Shown in pieces: positions 16,493 through 26,066 of a stretch of 64,000 nt of DNA. Under the pieces are notes generated by a model. The model was given only the letters and a program-made list of their open reading frames with translations. It was not told the origin of the DNA and searched no databases. Each line of letters opens with the position of its first letter. Positions within the stretch are counted from its first letter, which is position 1. The stretch comes from Rossellomorea aquimaris (GTDB lineage Bacteria; Bacillota; Bacilli; Bacillales; Bacillaceae_B). The stretch covers positions 3,868,001 to 3,932,000 of the forward strand of contig NZ_CP141595.1 in the NCBI RefSeq assembly GCF_035590735.1. Reading direction: 5' to 3'. The position numbers and the translations under genes are program-made.

Positions 16493-17089
16493 ATGAATTT
16501 AATTCCTACAGTAATTGAACAAACAAACCGCGGCGAACGTGCGTATGACATTTATTCACGTTTATTGAAAGACCGTGTAATCATGCTTGGAAGCGGCATT
16601 GATGACAATGTGGCAAACTCCATTGTAGCACAACTTCTTTTCCTTGAATCTGAAAACCCGGAGAAGGATATTTCGATTTACATAAACTCTCCTGGCGGAA
16701 GCATCACGGCGGGTATGGCAATCTACGATACAATCCAATACATCAAGCCTGATGTACAAACGATTTGTATCGGTATGGCTGCTTCAATGGGTGCGTTCCT
16801 TCTTGCGGCAGGTGCAAAAGGTAAGCGATTAGCCCTTCCGAACGCTGAAGTGATGATTCACCAACCACTTGGTGGAGCTCAAGGTCAAGCTACGGAAATC
16901 GAAATCGCAGCGAAGCGTATTCTATTCCTTCGTGAAAAACTGAATCAAATCCTTGCTGATCGCACTGGTCAACCACTTGATGTGATTTCAAAAGATACAG
17001 ATCGTGATAACTTCATGACGGCTGAAAGAGCCCTTGATTATGGATTGATCGATCGCATCATCACTCGTAACGATATGAATAATAAATAA
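16493..17089 (+). CDS. clpP: ATP-dependent Clp protease proteolytic subunit
   Basis: ClpP forms the barrel-shaped serine protease that works with ClpC/ClpX/ClpE ATPases in protein quality control and regulation. The 198 residues contain the triad Ser98 (GMAASMGA), His123 (MIHQPLGG) and Asp172, at full length. AAGGAGG precedes the start. It is regulated by CtsR as judged from its promoter, and it is monocistronic: a strong hairpin follows. Confidence 0.98.
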   Translation: MNLIPTVIEQTNRGERAYDIYSRLLKDRVIMLGSGIDDNVANSIVAQLLFLESENPEKDISIYINSPGGSITAGMAIYDTIQYIKPDVQTICIGMAASMGAFLLAAGAKGKRLALPNAEVMIHQPLGGAQGQATEIEIAAKRILFLREKLNQILADRTGQPLDVISKDTDRDNFMTAERALDYGLIDRIITRNDMNNK

Positions 17090-17098
17090 CAGAATGAA

Positions 17099-17133
17099 AC
17101 CCCCTCACGGAATTGACCGTGAGGGGGTTTTTA
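17099..17133. terminator. Bidirectional terminator between clpP and the hybrid kinase
   Basis: ACCCCCTCACGG pairs with CCGTGAGGGGGT, followed by TTTTTATTTT on the plus strand. The convergent kinase gene ends three bases away, so it probably serves both. Confidence 0.9.
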
Positions 17134-17135
17134 TT

Positions 17136-20018
17136 TTACTCTTTTTCAAACGTTTCCTCCTCAACCGGAACTAAAATCTCACCGTTCATCCCTTTTTTCA
17201 ACAACAGATGTAAGATCGTTTTGGATAGCTTACTAGGGTGATATGGTTTCACTAAATAATCATTGGCTCCCAGAGTGAGGCCTTTTTCTTTTTCATCTAA
17301 CGCGGAGGATATAATAATCGGCACTTGCGCAAGATGATGGTCCGATTTAATATTTTCAAGTACATCCCAGCCCGACATATTCCCTTGAAGCATAATATCG
17401 AGGACAACGGCATCAGGCTTCGATTCCTTCATTTCTTTCAAGGCCTCATTTCCTGACGGGGTGTGCTGCACCTTGAAACCACTGTCCGATAGCTCTGCTT
17501 TCAGTAAGGATGCAAGATTGATATCGTCTTCAATGACGATAATATTCATCCCATTCCCGCAGTGTTCATCCTCTTTAAAGGTTTGGATGGTCACAAGAGG
17601 TAAGCGGATGGTAAACACGCTTCCTTTCCCCTCCTCTGATGAGACAGTGATTTCCCCATCATGGGTCTCGATGATTTCTTTCACAATTGTAAGACCTAAG
17701 CCCGTGCCTCCTATTCTTCTGCGATCAGAATTGTCGACACGATAAAATTTGGTGAATAAGTTTGGAATCGCCTCATTTGGTATGCCGAGCCCTTCATCTC
17801 TTATATCTATGAGAATACTATCTTCTTCTTCCCGCAAATAGATCGTAACGGTACCCCCATCAGGAGAATACTTGATGGCATTACTGATCAGATTGGTGAA
17901 TGCCTGTGACAATTTGTCTTTATCCCCAAGAACAATCGTACAATCGGTCTCCCTCGCTACATTAAAAGAATGAAGAGGGGCATTGACCTTTTGGGTATCG
18001 ATCACATGCTGGATGACTGGAATGACATCCTCGAATTTTTTTTCAAAGGTTTGGCGGCCGGACTCCATACGCTGGACATCCAGGAAATCATTGATAAGTG
18101 ACGTTAGACGCTTCGCTTCTTGATAGATTGTCGTTAAATATTTTTTCGTTCTTTCCGGCTTCAAGTCTTTCGTCAGCATTAATTCTGTAAAGCCCAACAC
18201 ACTGGATAGAGGTGTACGCAGCTCGTGACTGACAGTGCTGACGAATTCTGATTTCATTTGATCGACTTCGAATTCTTTCGTAATGTCCCGATGTACAAAG
18301 ATTGTACCTACCTGTTCTGCTCCACGGTAAAGGGATTCCGAGTACACTTGATATACTTCATTACCCTCTTTTTGATGATAGGTGAGGAGATGCTTCCCTT
18401 TTTTACGGCCCTTCACGATCATTTCAAAGTATTCATTGACCTCATCTTTATTCTCTACTTGACCAAGGAAGGTTTGTTTCCATGTTTCAAAGCAGGCTTG
18501 TTGAATGCCATCGGTTTCCTGGTCGAGGATCTCGGAATATTTTTTATTCATCAATAAGCTGTTACCCTCGTTATCAACAAGCTGAATTCCTTCTTGAATA
18601 TTGTTAAGAATGTCCTGTGTCAAATAACGGTTCTTTTCAGACTCTTCAAAGAGATAGATTTTCTGTAGAGACAATGAGATCTGTTTAGCCAAGCTTTGAT
18701 ACACTTCATATTCCTGTTCTGTGTAATCTTCCCCAAATCGACTCAGCACCATAATGGCTTCCACTTCATGTTGAGCAGATAGGATCGGTATAAATAAATC
18801 ATAGGAATAGAGCGTTTCTTCATGATAGCCCTTTTCTGACATAATCAACTCCCGCTTAATGGAGAAAGGCTTCTTCGCTGCAAAGAGGCGCTGGTGAAGA
18901 CCATTATCGATATACGCCAAAAATTGTTGTGCCCCCTGCTCCGAGATCCCGAAGGCTGCATGGGTTTTAACTTCGTCAACGAGTACGATCATTCCCCGGG
19001 AGGCATCCATGACATGGCACATACTTTTTACAATGCTGTCGAGTACTTCTTGTTTATTTAGGGAATTTGAAATCCCATGGATGAATTCATTCCGGTGCTG
19101 AAGCTGCTTTTCTCGATTTTCCGTCATTATGAGTAAATGTTCTAGTTCCGATTGTTGAGATTCTAATTCATCCTGTTGGGCAATCAACTCTTCATTTTGG
19201 GCAAGGAGATGCTCTTCCTTTTCCTGGATTTTATAAATCATTTTTTCAAATGCCCGTGACATCTTGCCGATTTCATCTTTCCGTCTATTTTCAAAAGACC
19301 ATTGCTGATAGGCTTCATTGTCGGCAATTTGTTCAGCAGCAGATGCCACCTGATTTAGGGGATGACCGATTTGTTTCGCGATCATTCTCATCAAACGCAT
19401 GAGCACAAGAAGCATAAGAAAGACAAAGACGATAAACGCCGTCTGGCTGAAGGATTCTTTTCTCTTCAAGTCTTCATAGGCTTTTCGTTTATTGGATTCT
19501 ATTGAGTCAGCGTACGTAAGAAGTTGCCGTTGAAAAGTTTCTATCCTGGCTGTTGCCCCATCAGCCGAAGTATTTTTCACTGCATCAATATTTCCATTGT
19601 CATAATCGGATATTGCTTTCACAACCATTTCCTCAAAGTACAAAGTAGAGAACTCCTCGACATCCCTTAGAAATAGTTGATCTTCAGTCTCTGCAGTTGA
19701 AATTGACTCTTTCAAGTCGTTTATTGATTTTTTTATTTCTCTTTCCTGATCAAAAATACTTTTCTTCAGCTCCGGTCTCCCAAATGCAAAGTATCCCCGT
19801 GTATCAAAGAATGCTTGTTGAAACTCCCTCACCAATTGTTCTGCTAAGTCTTCTTTTTTATTCAGTTGATCCCTGGAAGTCTGGTATTCATCCGTAATAT
19901 ACCAGTCATACAGGAACAAGCAGGCCGCCCCTATGAAGAAGATTACAATGAAGCTGCCCATTAATCCGATGAACTGATTCCGTAAGCTTGTTTGAAAGAA
20001 CTCTTTAATTCTCTTCAT
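17136..20018 (-). CDS. Membrane hybrid histidine kinase (HAMP-GAF-PAS-HisKA-HATPase-REC)
   Basis: This is a 960-residue sensor kinase. Two membrane helices (about 17-37 and 192-212) flank an extracellular, mostly helical sensor of about 150 residues (CHASE3-like by shape). Then follow HAMP (to about 265), a Q/E-rich coiled coil (265-305), GAF (about 310-455), PAS (about 465-580), HisKA with phospho-His598 (SHELRTP), ATPase boxes N (SNAIKYSPDGG), G1 (DEGLGIP) and G2 (GGTGLGL), and a C-terminal receiver (824-945) with Asp874 and Lys924. The ligand is unknown. It overlaps the response-regulator gene by 14 nt and ends a six-gene leftward run. A hybrid kinase needs an HPt protein; the first gene of the run carries one. 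Confidence 0.9.
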   Translation of the reverse strand: MKRIKEFFQTSLRNQFIGLMGSFIVIFFIGAACLFLYDWYITDEYQTSRDQLNKKEDLAEQLVREFQQAFFDTRGYFAFGRPELKKSIFDQEREIKKSINDLKESISTAETEDQLFLRDVEEFSTLYFEEMVVKAISDYDNGNIDAVKNTSADGATARIETFQRQLLTYADSIESNKRKAYEDLKRKESFSQTAFIVFVFLMLLVLMRLMRMIAKQIGHPLNQVASAAEQIADNEAYQQWSFENRRKDEIGKMSRAFEKMIYKIQEKEEHLLAQNEELIAQQDELESQQSELEHLLIMTENREKQLQHRNEFIHGISNSLNKQEVLDSIVKSMCHVMDASRGMIVLVDEVKTHAAFGISEQGAQQFLAYIDNGLHQRLFAAKKPFSIKRELIMSEKGYHEETLYSYDLFIPILSAQHEVEAIMVLSRFGEDYTEQEYEVYQSLAKQISLSLQKIYLFEESEKNRYLTQDILNNIQEGIQLVDNEGNSLLMNKKYSEILDQETDGIQQACFETWKQTFLGQVENKDEVNEYFEMIVKGRKKGKHLLTYHQKEGNEVYQVYSESLYRGAEQVGTIFVHRDITKEFEVDQMKSEFVSTVSHELRTPLSSVLGFTELMLTKDLKPERTKKYLTTIYQEAKRLTSLINDFLDVQRMESGRQTFEKKFEDVIPVIQHVIDTQKVNAPLHSFNVARETDCTIVLGDKDKLSQAFTNLISNAIKYSPDGGTVTIYLREEEDSILIDIRDEGLGIPNEAIPNLFTKFYRVDNSDRRRIGGTGLGLTIVKEIIETHDGEITVSSEEGKGSVFTIRLPLVTIQTFKEDEHCGNGMNIIVIEDDINLASLLKAELSDSGFKVQHTPSGNEALKEMKESKPDAVVLDIMLQGNMSGWDVLENIKSDHHLAQVPIIISSALDEKEKGLTLGANDYLVKPYHPSKLSKTILHLLLKKGMNGEILVPVEEETFEKE

Positions 20019-20376
20019 TCAAAATGTCCTCAATCCGCTGAACCAGTTCAAGTGGACTGTAAGGCTTTGCAATGAAGTAATCCGCTCCCGACTTCAATAC
20101 AAGATCCTTATCTGATTGCTGACTCTTAGCCGACACCATCATGATTTTCACATCACTCTTTTCAGGTGCGTTTCTTACTTTTTCAATCACTTCCAGGCCT
20201 GTAAAAAGAGGCATCATGTAGTCTAGAAGAATGAGGTCGTAGTCATTCTCCATAATTTGATTAATGGCTTCCTGACCATCGGCGGCTTCATGCAGCTCAT
20301 GACCTTCATCTTCCAGTGTATCTACCATTAACATCCGAAGCACTTCTTCATCTTCAGCAATTAATATTCTCGCCAT
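20005..20376 (-). CDS. Single-domain response regulator (CheY-like)
   Basis: A 123-residue stand-alone receiver has the acidic pocket AEDEE near the N-terminus, phospho-acceptor Asp52 in LLDYMMP, a conserved Ser in VSAKS and the KPYSP lysine. There is no output domain, so it should act by protein contact or as a phosphate shuttle. It lies between the glycosidase-like gene (3-nt gap) and the hybrid kinase gene (overlap), so it is almost certainly co-transcribed with them and part of the same phosphorelay (inference). Confidence 0.88.
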   Translation of the reverse strand: MARILIAEDEEVLRMLMVDTLEDEGHELHEAADGQEAINQIMENDYDLILLDYMMPLFTGLEVIEKVRNAPEKSDVKIMMVSAKSQQSDKDLVLKSGADYFIAKPYSPLELVQRIEDILNEEN

Positions 20377-20379
20377 TTC

Positions 20380-23300
20380 TCATTCCCCTTCTTTTTCAAA
20401 AGCTTCTTTCAATTCATAATAGGACTGCTTTAATCGCTCATGGGAGGTTGGCTGATCCCAAGGGTTCCATGAGTAAGGATAAAATTGCTTGGAATCGATC
20501 ATACCGTCTTTCGTTCGCTTCGGATAGGAGAAGATTTTTTCTCCGTCCCTTTCGTATAATCCGATATGGATGGACTCTATGGTCGATGTACTATTTAATC
20601 CTTTATCCGACCAGATATCCCCCATCACCTCTTTCAGGCTGGGGTCTTTCATGTTTAATAACTGCCACGGGATCCGGATTTCGTAGCGGTTTTCCGATGA
20701 ATTGACACTAATATCGGTTAACGAATTATATTCCGGGTCCCCTGGATTGGATGTTCCGAACTGAAAGATCCCTGTTTCATAGGATTGAAACGGAATGTTT
20801 TCCCCTTGGACGTTCAATGATTTATTCAATGTCAATCGAATCGGATGATAGAAGCCGTTGTTTTTCTGGTTCGCATAACTTTCCTCTTCAATCATTTCGA
20901 GGTCATGCCCGTAGTGATAATGGAATGTGTCATAATAGCTGTCAATCCACAGTCGGGCTTCCTTTGTTCCTTTAATCTGAAGGGCAAAGTCCACTCCGGA
21001 TGTGGTGACATCTGTTTCCTCCAGGATAGCCGATTGACCTTGCCCCTTGATTGTATCGAATAGAAGATAGGTTTCTTTATCTTCAGAAATTGCATCTGTA
21101 TCAATACGAACATATACATAACGCTCATCGCTCGTTACATACATGCTGTGCCCACCCCTATCAAAAGCAGGCTCTATCCTGTTAAAGGTCCAATCATCAG
21201 CTCTCCCGTCCACGTGAATCATCGAGGTCTTGTCAATCCCGGGATCAAAGCTCAGCATTCCGAACTGCTGCTCATTGGTTTGGGCATTCTGCCAGAAAGG
21301 TCGTCTGTCAGGATTGTCATAGTCCATCGTATTCCAGGTCCGTTTGAACCACTCATCCTGCCATGCGAACACCATTCCACCTGCCATTTTCTCTTCTACG
21401 ATATCCTCGAATAACCGGCGGTCGATATCACCCTGTTCTTTCTCTGAATGATGGCCCTGGTCCATCCCATAGACGTTCCGGTGAGTGAGTCCGCGGGATC
21501 CCGGGACACCGAATTCCGCTACTACTAACGGCATGGAGTGGGCTTTCTTCATATCATTCAAGTAGCCGGCATAGTTGTTCTTTTCCCCGCGATGATCGAT
21601 ATAATTGATATACGTGGGTTCATAATTCAAGAAATCCGGATAGTATGGATAAATGTGATAGGAAGCGAACATACCGGTGTGTAATTGACCGGTTCCTTTC
21701 ATGACGTTCGGGTTCACAGAGACCATATCTTCTTTCTCCAGGGGTTCGCTTGGATGATCCAGGAGATCGGTGGTGACCCAGTTAGTGAAGCTTACAGGCC
21801 TTTGCCATTGATACGTATCAGTTTCATATGCAATCCCTTCGTTCATCCTTTCGGTCAGCCAGATTTCAAAGGGCTGGGCGTTTTCTGTTTGAATGTATTC
21901 TCCGCGAAAATCTTCAAGTCCTTTATGTTTTTCATTTGTAGCTGACACAACTTCCGGATCCCACTCCACTCCGAATATCCACCCAAGTACGTAAGGAGAA
22001 ATATCATACGTATACGAACCGGAAGCATGTCCTTTCCGCTCGGTAATCTCTGCGTTTCCATGAACAAGATCGATGGTTTTCTTGATTTCTTCAGAAAATT
22101 CAACGGTGTTTTCCTTTGCGAAAGCATCCTCTGACCTCAGGAATATTTCTTCATTCACCCATACTCCATGAAACAGGTACAGTGGTTTTTCTGCCATTTG
22201 ATTGTACTCATAAAAGGCTTCATAAAAGGCAGGCGGATGAATGGTGTAAACCCGGAGCGAGTTGGCATTCATGGCACCTATTTGTTTGAACCACCTTAGA
22301 TACTCCTCTTTTGAAATCGCTGTTTCACCCGGGAATGAACCGGGTTTTGCGATTCCCATGTTGACCCCTTTGATGAGGAGGTCATCCCATTCTCCATTCC
22401 GATTGACTTGAATGTAGTCGGATCCCACTTTCCCTGCAATTTTCAGACCATTTTCCGAGGTGACCGGAATGGTTTCCGCCTCATTCTTGTCCTTCCCTTT
22501 TTGAATCCTCTCAAGAATCGCCTTCATCATCGGGCTGTATGCCTTCCAATAAAATTGAGACATGTTATCGGGACTGGAGGATTCCGTCCATTTTCTCCAT
22601 GTTGAAATTCCCATGGTTTGATAAAGGTCGGGCACATCAGCTTGATCCGCATAGTCCCCACTGAAATAGTAGGTGTCGAATTGCCGGTTCTCACCATGAA
22701 TGACGGCAGGGAACGTTACGGGAAGATTCAATGCTTTAAGGGTGTTTTTCCCGCTTTTGGATAAAGACAATGTGTAGTTCGCCATCACCTCATCAGGATT
22801 GATGGCTTCTACGATGTCAAACCAGTACGAGTATGGTACATTGATTTGTTCCCCCATGAAGTCTTCACCTTGCTCGGTTGTTGAAAAAACCACACCTTTT
22901 TTCCCGATGTCTTCTTTATCTAAAATGACCAGTTGATCTTTTTCGTCCACAAGCACGTATCCCGGCCCTGTGAAGTGATACGACTCATCATACTGATTTT
23001 CATAATTGTCCAGGACCCATTGAGGTACTTCACTATTTTCCAACTCGGAAAAATATCTTCCGATCCAGCCCGACCACTCCAGATTGAACAGGGAATAGAA
23101 TTTCTCCCTTGTTTCTTCAGTGGTAGGCTGTGCCATGGAATTGAACTCGGCAATCAACGTTTTCCCGTCGTTCATCGCCATGTCTTTTAATGATTCCATA
23201 TCATTGTCGGTCAAGCCTCCGTATAACTTGGAGGAGCGCTGCCCCGATACATTCTTATGATGGTATTCCTCTTCATACACCCCATACGTGTCTGCTATGT

Positions 23301-23613
23301 AGACAGCATCGTATTTTTCATAGGAGGAGGGAATATTTTTAATGTCAAAGGTTTGATTGTCTTTCGGGACAAATCCAATATAGTCCTTTTGAAGATCGTA
23401 CGGCTTTCCGCCTGACCGAACATATTTCTGTTGATTCAAAAGCCACATTAGCCCTTTATGTTCACGGTAAGTAGTATCGGGTACCGTTTTATCGATGATG
23501 AGTAAATCCAGGTTCTGTTCTTTCTTAATCTGCCATAGCCAAAAAGGAGCAGAAACAAAGAGGACAATGCTAATGATGAACAAGAGAAAAGAATAGGATT
23601 TCAGCTTCGTCAT
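20380..23613 (-). CDS. Membrane-anchored clan GH-A glycosidase-like protein with CBM9/DOMON-like tail
   Basis: A 1077-residue extracytoplasmic protein has an N-terminal signal anchor (about 7-28). Residues 35-330 form a mixed alpha/beta region I cannot assign. About 405-790 resemble a TIM-barrel glycoside hydrolase of clan GH-A: LLIKGVNMG, NSLRVYT, GWIFGVEWDP (Glu550, possible acid/base), LVVAEFGVPG (Glu700, possible nucleophile) and FAWQDEW. From about 800, VDGRADDW and YVRIDTD look like a CBM9/DOMON-type carbohydrate-binding fold. It starts within the last codons of the GT2 gene (4-nt overlap). By analogy with other synthase-linked hydrolases it may trim or release the polymer; the substrate is unknown. 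Confidence 0.75.
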   Translation of the reverse strand: MTKLKSYSFLLFIISIVLFVSAPFWLWQIKKEQNLDLLIIDKTVPDTTYREHKGLMWLLNQQKYVRSGGKPYDLQKDYIGFVPKDNQTFDIKNIPSSYEKYDAVYIADTYGVYEEEYHHKNVSGQRSSKLYGGLTDNDMESLKDMAMNDGKTLIAEFNSMAQPTTEETREKFYSLFNLEWSGWIGRYFSELENSEVPQWVLDNYENQYDESYHFTGPGYVLVDEKDQLVILDKEDIGKKGVVFSTTEQGEDFMGEQINVPYSYWFDIVEAINPDEVMANYTLSLSKSGKNTLKALNLPVTFPAVIHGENRQFDTYYFSGDYADQADVPDLYQTMGISTWRKWTESSSPDNMSQFYWKAYSPMMKAILERIQKGKDKNEAETIPVTSENGLKIAGKVGSDYIQVNRNGEWDDLLIKGVNMGIAKPGSFPGETAISKEEYLRWFKQIGAMNANSLRVYTIHPPAFYEAFYEYNQMAEKPLYLFHGVWVNEEIFLRSEDAFAKENTVEFSEEIKKTIDLVHGNAEITERKGHASGSYTYDISPYVLGWIFGVEWDPEVVSATNEKHKGLEDFRGEYIQTENAQPFEIWLTERMNEGIAYETDTYQWQRPVSFTNWVTTDLLDHPSEPLEKEDMVSVNPNVMKGTGQLHTGMFASYHIYPYYPDFLNYEPTYINYIDHRGEKNNYAGYLNDMKKAHSMPLVVAEFGVPGSRGLTHRNVYGMDQGHHSEKEQGDIDRRLFEDIVEEKMAGGMVFAWQDEWFKRTWNTMDYDNPDRRPFWQNAQTNEQQFGMLSFDPGIDKTSMIHVDGRADDWTFNRIEPAFDRGGHSMYVTSDERYVYVRIDTDAISEDKETYLLFDTIKGQGQSAILEETDVTTSGVDFALQIKGTKEARLWIDSYYDTFHYHYGHDLEMIEEESYANQKNNGFYHPIRLTLNKSLNVQGENIPFQSYETGIFQFGTSNPGDPEYNSLTDISVNSSENRYEIRIPWQLLNMKDPSLKEVMGDIWSDKGLNSTSTIESIHIGLYERDGEKIFSYPKRTKDGMIDSKQFYPYSWNPWDQPTSHERLKQSYYELKEAFEKEGE

Positions 23614-25022
23614 TTTGACACTCCTTTTCTCGCCATTTCTCCCCAGCCCCTTTTTTTGCGTATCACGTCAAGTATTCCTTCACAACGCCATAAAACGGTC
23701 AATGGACGGTACCATAATGTCTCGGTTAATGAATAGGCGAAAAGCCTTCCGATATCGGATGCTTTCGGATACTTTCGGACGGACCATTCTTCCAGGAGCA
23801 CGGCGGCCATGGAGAGGATCGATCCATACAGGATCGAGAGGAAGAATAATAGTATCGCAAATTCCAGATAAATCCCGCCGAGAAATAGAGATAGAATCAT
23901 AATCACATATCCCATCAATTCTACAACCGGGCCAAAAAATTCTATGATCAAAAAATACGGCATGGAAACCATCCCGATCGAACCATACTTGGGGTTGAAC
24001 AGAAGGCGGCGATGAATCCAAAGGCTTTCAAACAATCCTCTATGCCATCTGCTTCGTTGACGCCGCAAATATTTCAGAGATTCCGGTGCTTCCGTCCAGC
24101 TCACAGGATCCGGTACATACACGATTCTTTTATCTGCTTTCTGTTCCTTCACATACCGGTGGAGTCTGACAACGAGTTCCATATCTTCCCCTACTGTATG
24201 GGAGTATCCTCCCGCGTCCACGACCCAGCGTTTCGAGAATACCCCGAACGCACCTGATACGATCAGAAGAAGGTTGTGCCGGCTCAAGCCGATTCTTCCC
24301 ATAAGAAAGGCCCTTAAGTACTCGATTACCTGCATCACGACAAGAGGGGACCTGGACAGACCCACCTTAACAATTTCTCCACTTTCGATTTCGCATCCGT
24401 TGGCGATTCGAATACTTCCCCCGGATGCAATAACCTCGCCGTCGGATTCGACGATCGGTTTCATCACTTTCAGGAACGCCGTCCGCTCCAGAACCGAGTC
24501 CCCATCTATGGAACAGAAATAAGGATAATTTGATACATTGATCCCGGCATTCAAAGCATCTGCCTTGCCTCCGTTCTCCTTATCGATCACCAGTAAATTC
24601 TTGTACAGTCTGGATTGGTAAACGCCCTTAACCGGCTGTGTATGCAGCTGCTCTCGGATGACCCATTTGATCTTCACCAATTGAAAGGATTCCACGAGTT
24701 TCTCCATGGAATCATCCGTTGAACCATCGTTGATGATAATGATTTCGTATTCAGGGTATTCAATACTGAGCAATGACCTTACCGTGGCCATAATGCCGAC
24801 TGATTCATTGTAAGCAGGGACCAGTATGGAAACCGGCTTCGTTTGATGGAGATGTAAGAGCTCTTCGTACGGCTCCCAATCATCCAGTCCATAGGTTTTC
24901 CTTAAGTGAAAAAGGGAAATCACGAGGAGAATCGTATAAAAAGAGATGACAAGAACCATATAAATGAGAATAAACCACCCAACAGACATCAGGATTCCTC
25001 CCCACTCTGCTGTTACATTCAT
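23610..25022 (-). CDS. Processive family 2 glycosyltransferase (membrane polysaccharide synthase)
   Basis: The 470 residues have an N-terminal membrane helix (about 10-40), a GT-A domain with VPAYNES, NDGSTDD, the DxD-type SIDGDS, GEDMEL and QRSRW motifs of processive synthases, then several C-terminal membrane helices. This D,D,D,QxxRW pattern is typical of enzymes that build and extrude beta-linked polymers such as cellulose, hyaluronan or PNAG; the product cannot be told from sequence. No PilZ domain is fused. The start ATGAATGTA (25022) is chosen for the AAGGGGGG site eight bases upstream. It overlaps the HEAT-like gene by 4 nt and the glycosidase gene by 4 nt, so the three are tightly coupled. 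Confidence 0.88.
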   Translation of the reverse strand: MNVTAEWGGILMSVGWFILIYMVLVISFYTILLVISLFHLRKTYGLDDWEPYEELLHLHQTKPVSILVPAYNESVGIMATVRSLLSIEYPEYEIIIINDGSTDDSMEKLVESFQLVKIKWVIREQLHTQPVKGVYQSRLYKNLLVIDKENGGKADALNAGINVSNYPYFCSIDGDSVLERTAFLKVMKPIVESDGEVIASGGSIRIANGCEIESGEIVKVGLSRSPLVVMQVIEYLRAFLMGRIGLSRHNLLLIVSGAFGVFSKRWVVDAGGYSHTVGEDMELVVRLHRYVKEQKADKRIVYVPDPVSWTEAPESLKYLRRQRSRWHRGLFESLWIHRRLLFNPKYGSIGMVSMPYFLIIEFFGPVVELMGYVIMILSLFLGGIYLEFAILLFFLSILYGSILSMAAVLLEEWSVRKYPKASDIGRLFAYSLTETLWYRPLTVLWRCEGILDVIRKKRGWGEMARKGVSK

Positions 25023-26062
25023 GAAACCGCCCCCCTTTCCAACCATTGCTCTGCCATATCTCTGGCATATCCATCTTCTGCATGAACAGCAATTTCCCTT
25101 AACACATCTTTTCCGTTTTCCAGGCGCAAGAGTGATTGAGCCGCTTGAGAACGTACGTAAAAGGACGGGTCACTCATAAGCTCCGTTAAATAAGGAGTCA
25201 ATTGCTGGGAACGGATGTACTCACACGCCTTAATGGCCATCAGCCGCTCCTGCCATGAATCTGCACGCAGGTGAACTGAAAGTCTCTCAACATCAAGATA
25301 AAACTCCATGCCTACCACTGCCTTCAAAGCGCGGACCTTTAGTTCCGTGGAGCCGTCTTCCAATAATCTCTGAAGGAAAGGTACGTGCTCCATTCTGTTC
25401 CTTGCCCCGATCGAATCGATAAGGGCAAACCTCATCACCTCAGGCAGTTCTTCAAAAACATGAACCAATGGCCCGAACTGTTCCTTCCTTAAAGTGTGAA
25501 GCAAAAGACTGTATTCAAACTCCGTCAGCTTATGCTTCGGCTCTATTAATCGTGCGACCAAATCTTCTTCCTCAAACATCACAGCTATTTTTAAAAGTTG
25601 GATCTCTTCCGCCTTACTTACATTTTTTGAAGCGTGAAGCTCCCTCAAAGGTTCTACCATACTCTTCATCTTAAAATCCTGTATCCAATAGAGGGCATTC
25701 ATCCTGATACTCCATCTGCTGTGCCTAAGCTGAGAAAAAATAAACGTTTGAAAGTGTTCTTCTGCAAACCCTTGTAATCGTTCTTGAATATCATCAGAGG
25801 CAAACATTTTTGAAAAGCCTGCCAGTAACTCCACTAAGGCCCTGATCTGCAAGGGGGAGCGATCATTTAAACTTTCATTCTTGACCCCTTCATGCAGAAA
25901 TTGAAAGAGTGCTAACTGATATTCTTCTTTATACTGCTCTATAAGCACCCGATTCTTATTATCTATTATTTTCTTTATCAACAAGTACAGGCATAACCCC
26001 GTTAATACCACCAGTAAACCGACTAACACAACAAAAAAATAAAAAAGCTCCTGGGAGAACAC
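25019..26062 (-). CDS. Membrane-anchored HEAT-repeat-like protein
   Basis: The 347-residue protein has one N-terminal membrane helix (about 8-30) and a long, all-helical cytoplasmic region with repeated HEAT-type pairs, for example SRWSIRMNALYWI, STELKVRALKAV, SWQERLMAIKAC and SFYVRSQAAQSLL. HEAT arrays are scaffolds, so a role in assembling the synthase or linking it to the signalling proteins is likely. This is inference: no catalytic motif is seen. It lies 4 nt after the GGDEF regulator gene and overlaps the GT2 gene. Confidence 0.78.
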   Translation of the reverse strand: MFSQELFYFFVVLVGLLVVLTGLCLYLLIKKIIDNKNRVLIEQYKEEYQLALFQFLHEGVKNESLNDRSPLQIRALVELLAGFSKMFASDDIQERLQGFAEEHFQTFIFSQLRHSRWSIRMNALYWIQDFKMKSMVEPLRELHASKNVSKAEEIQLLKIAVMFEEEDLVARLIEPKHKLTEFEYSLLLHTLRKEQFGPLVHVFEELPEVMRFALIDSIGARNRMEHVPFLQRLLEDGSTELKVRALKAVVGMEFYLDVERLSVHLRADSWQERLMAIKACEYIRSQQLTPYLTELMSDPSFYVRSQAAQSLLRLENGKDVLREIAVHAEDGYARDMAEQWLERGAVS

Positions 26063-26066
26063 CGAT

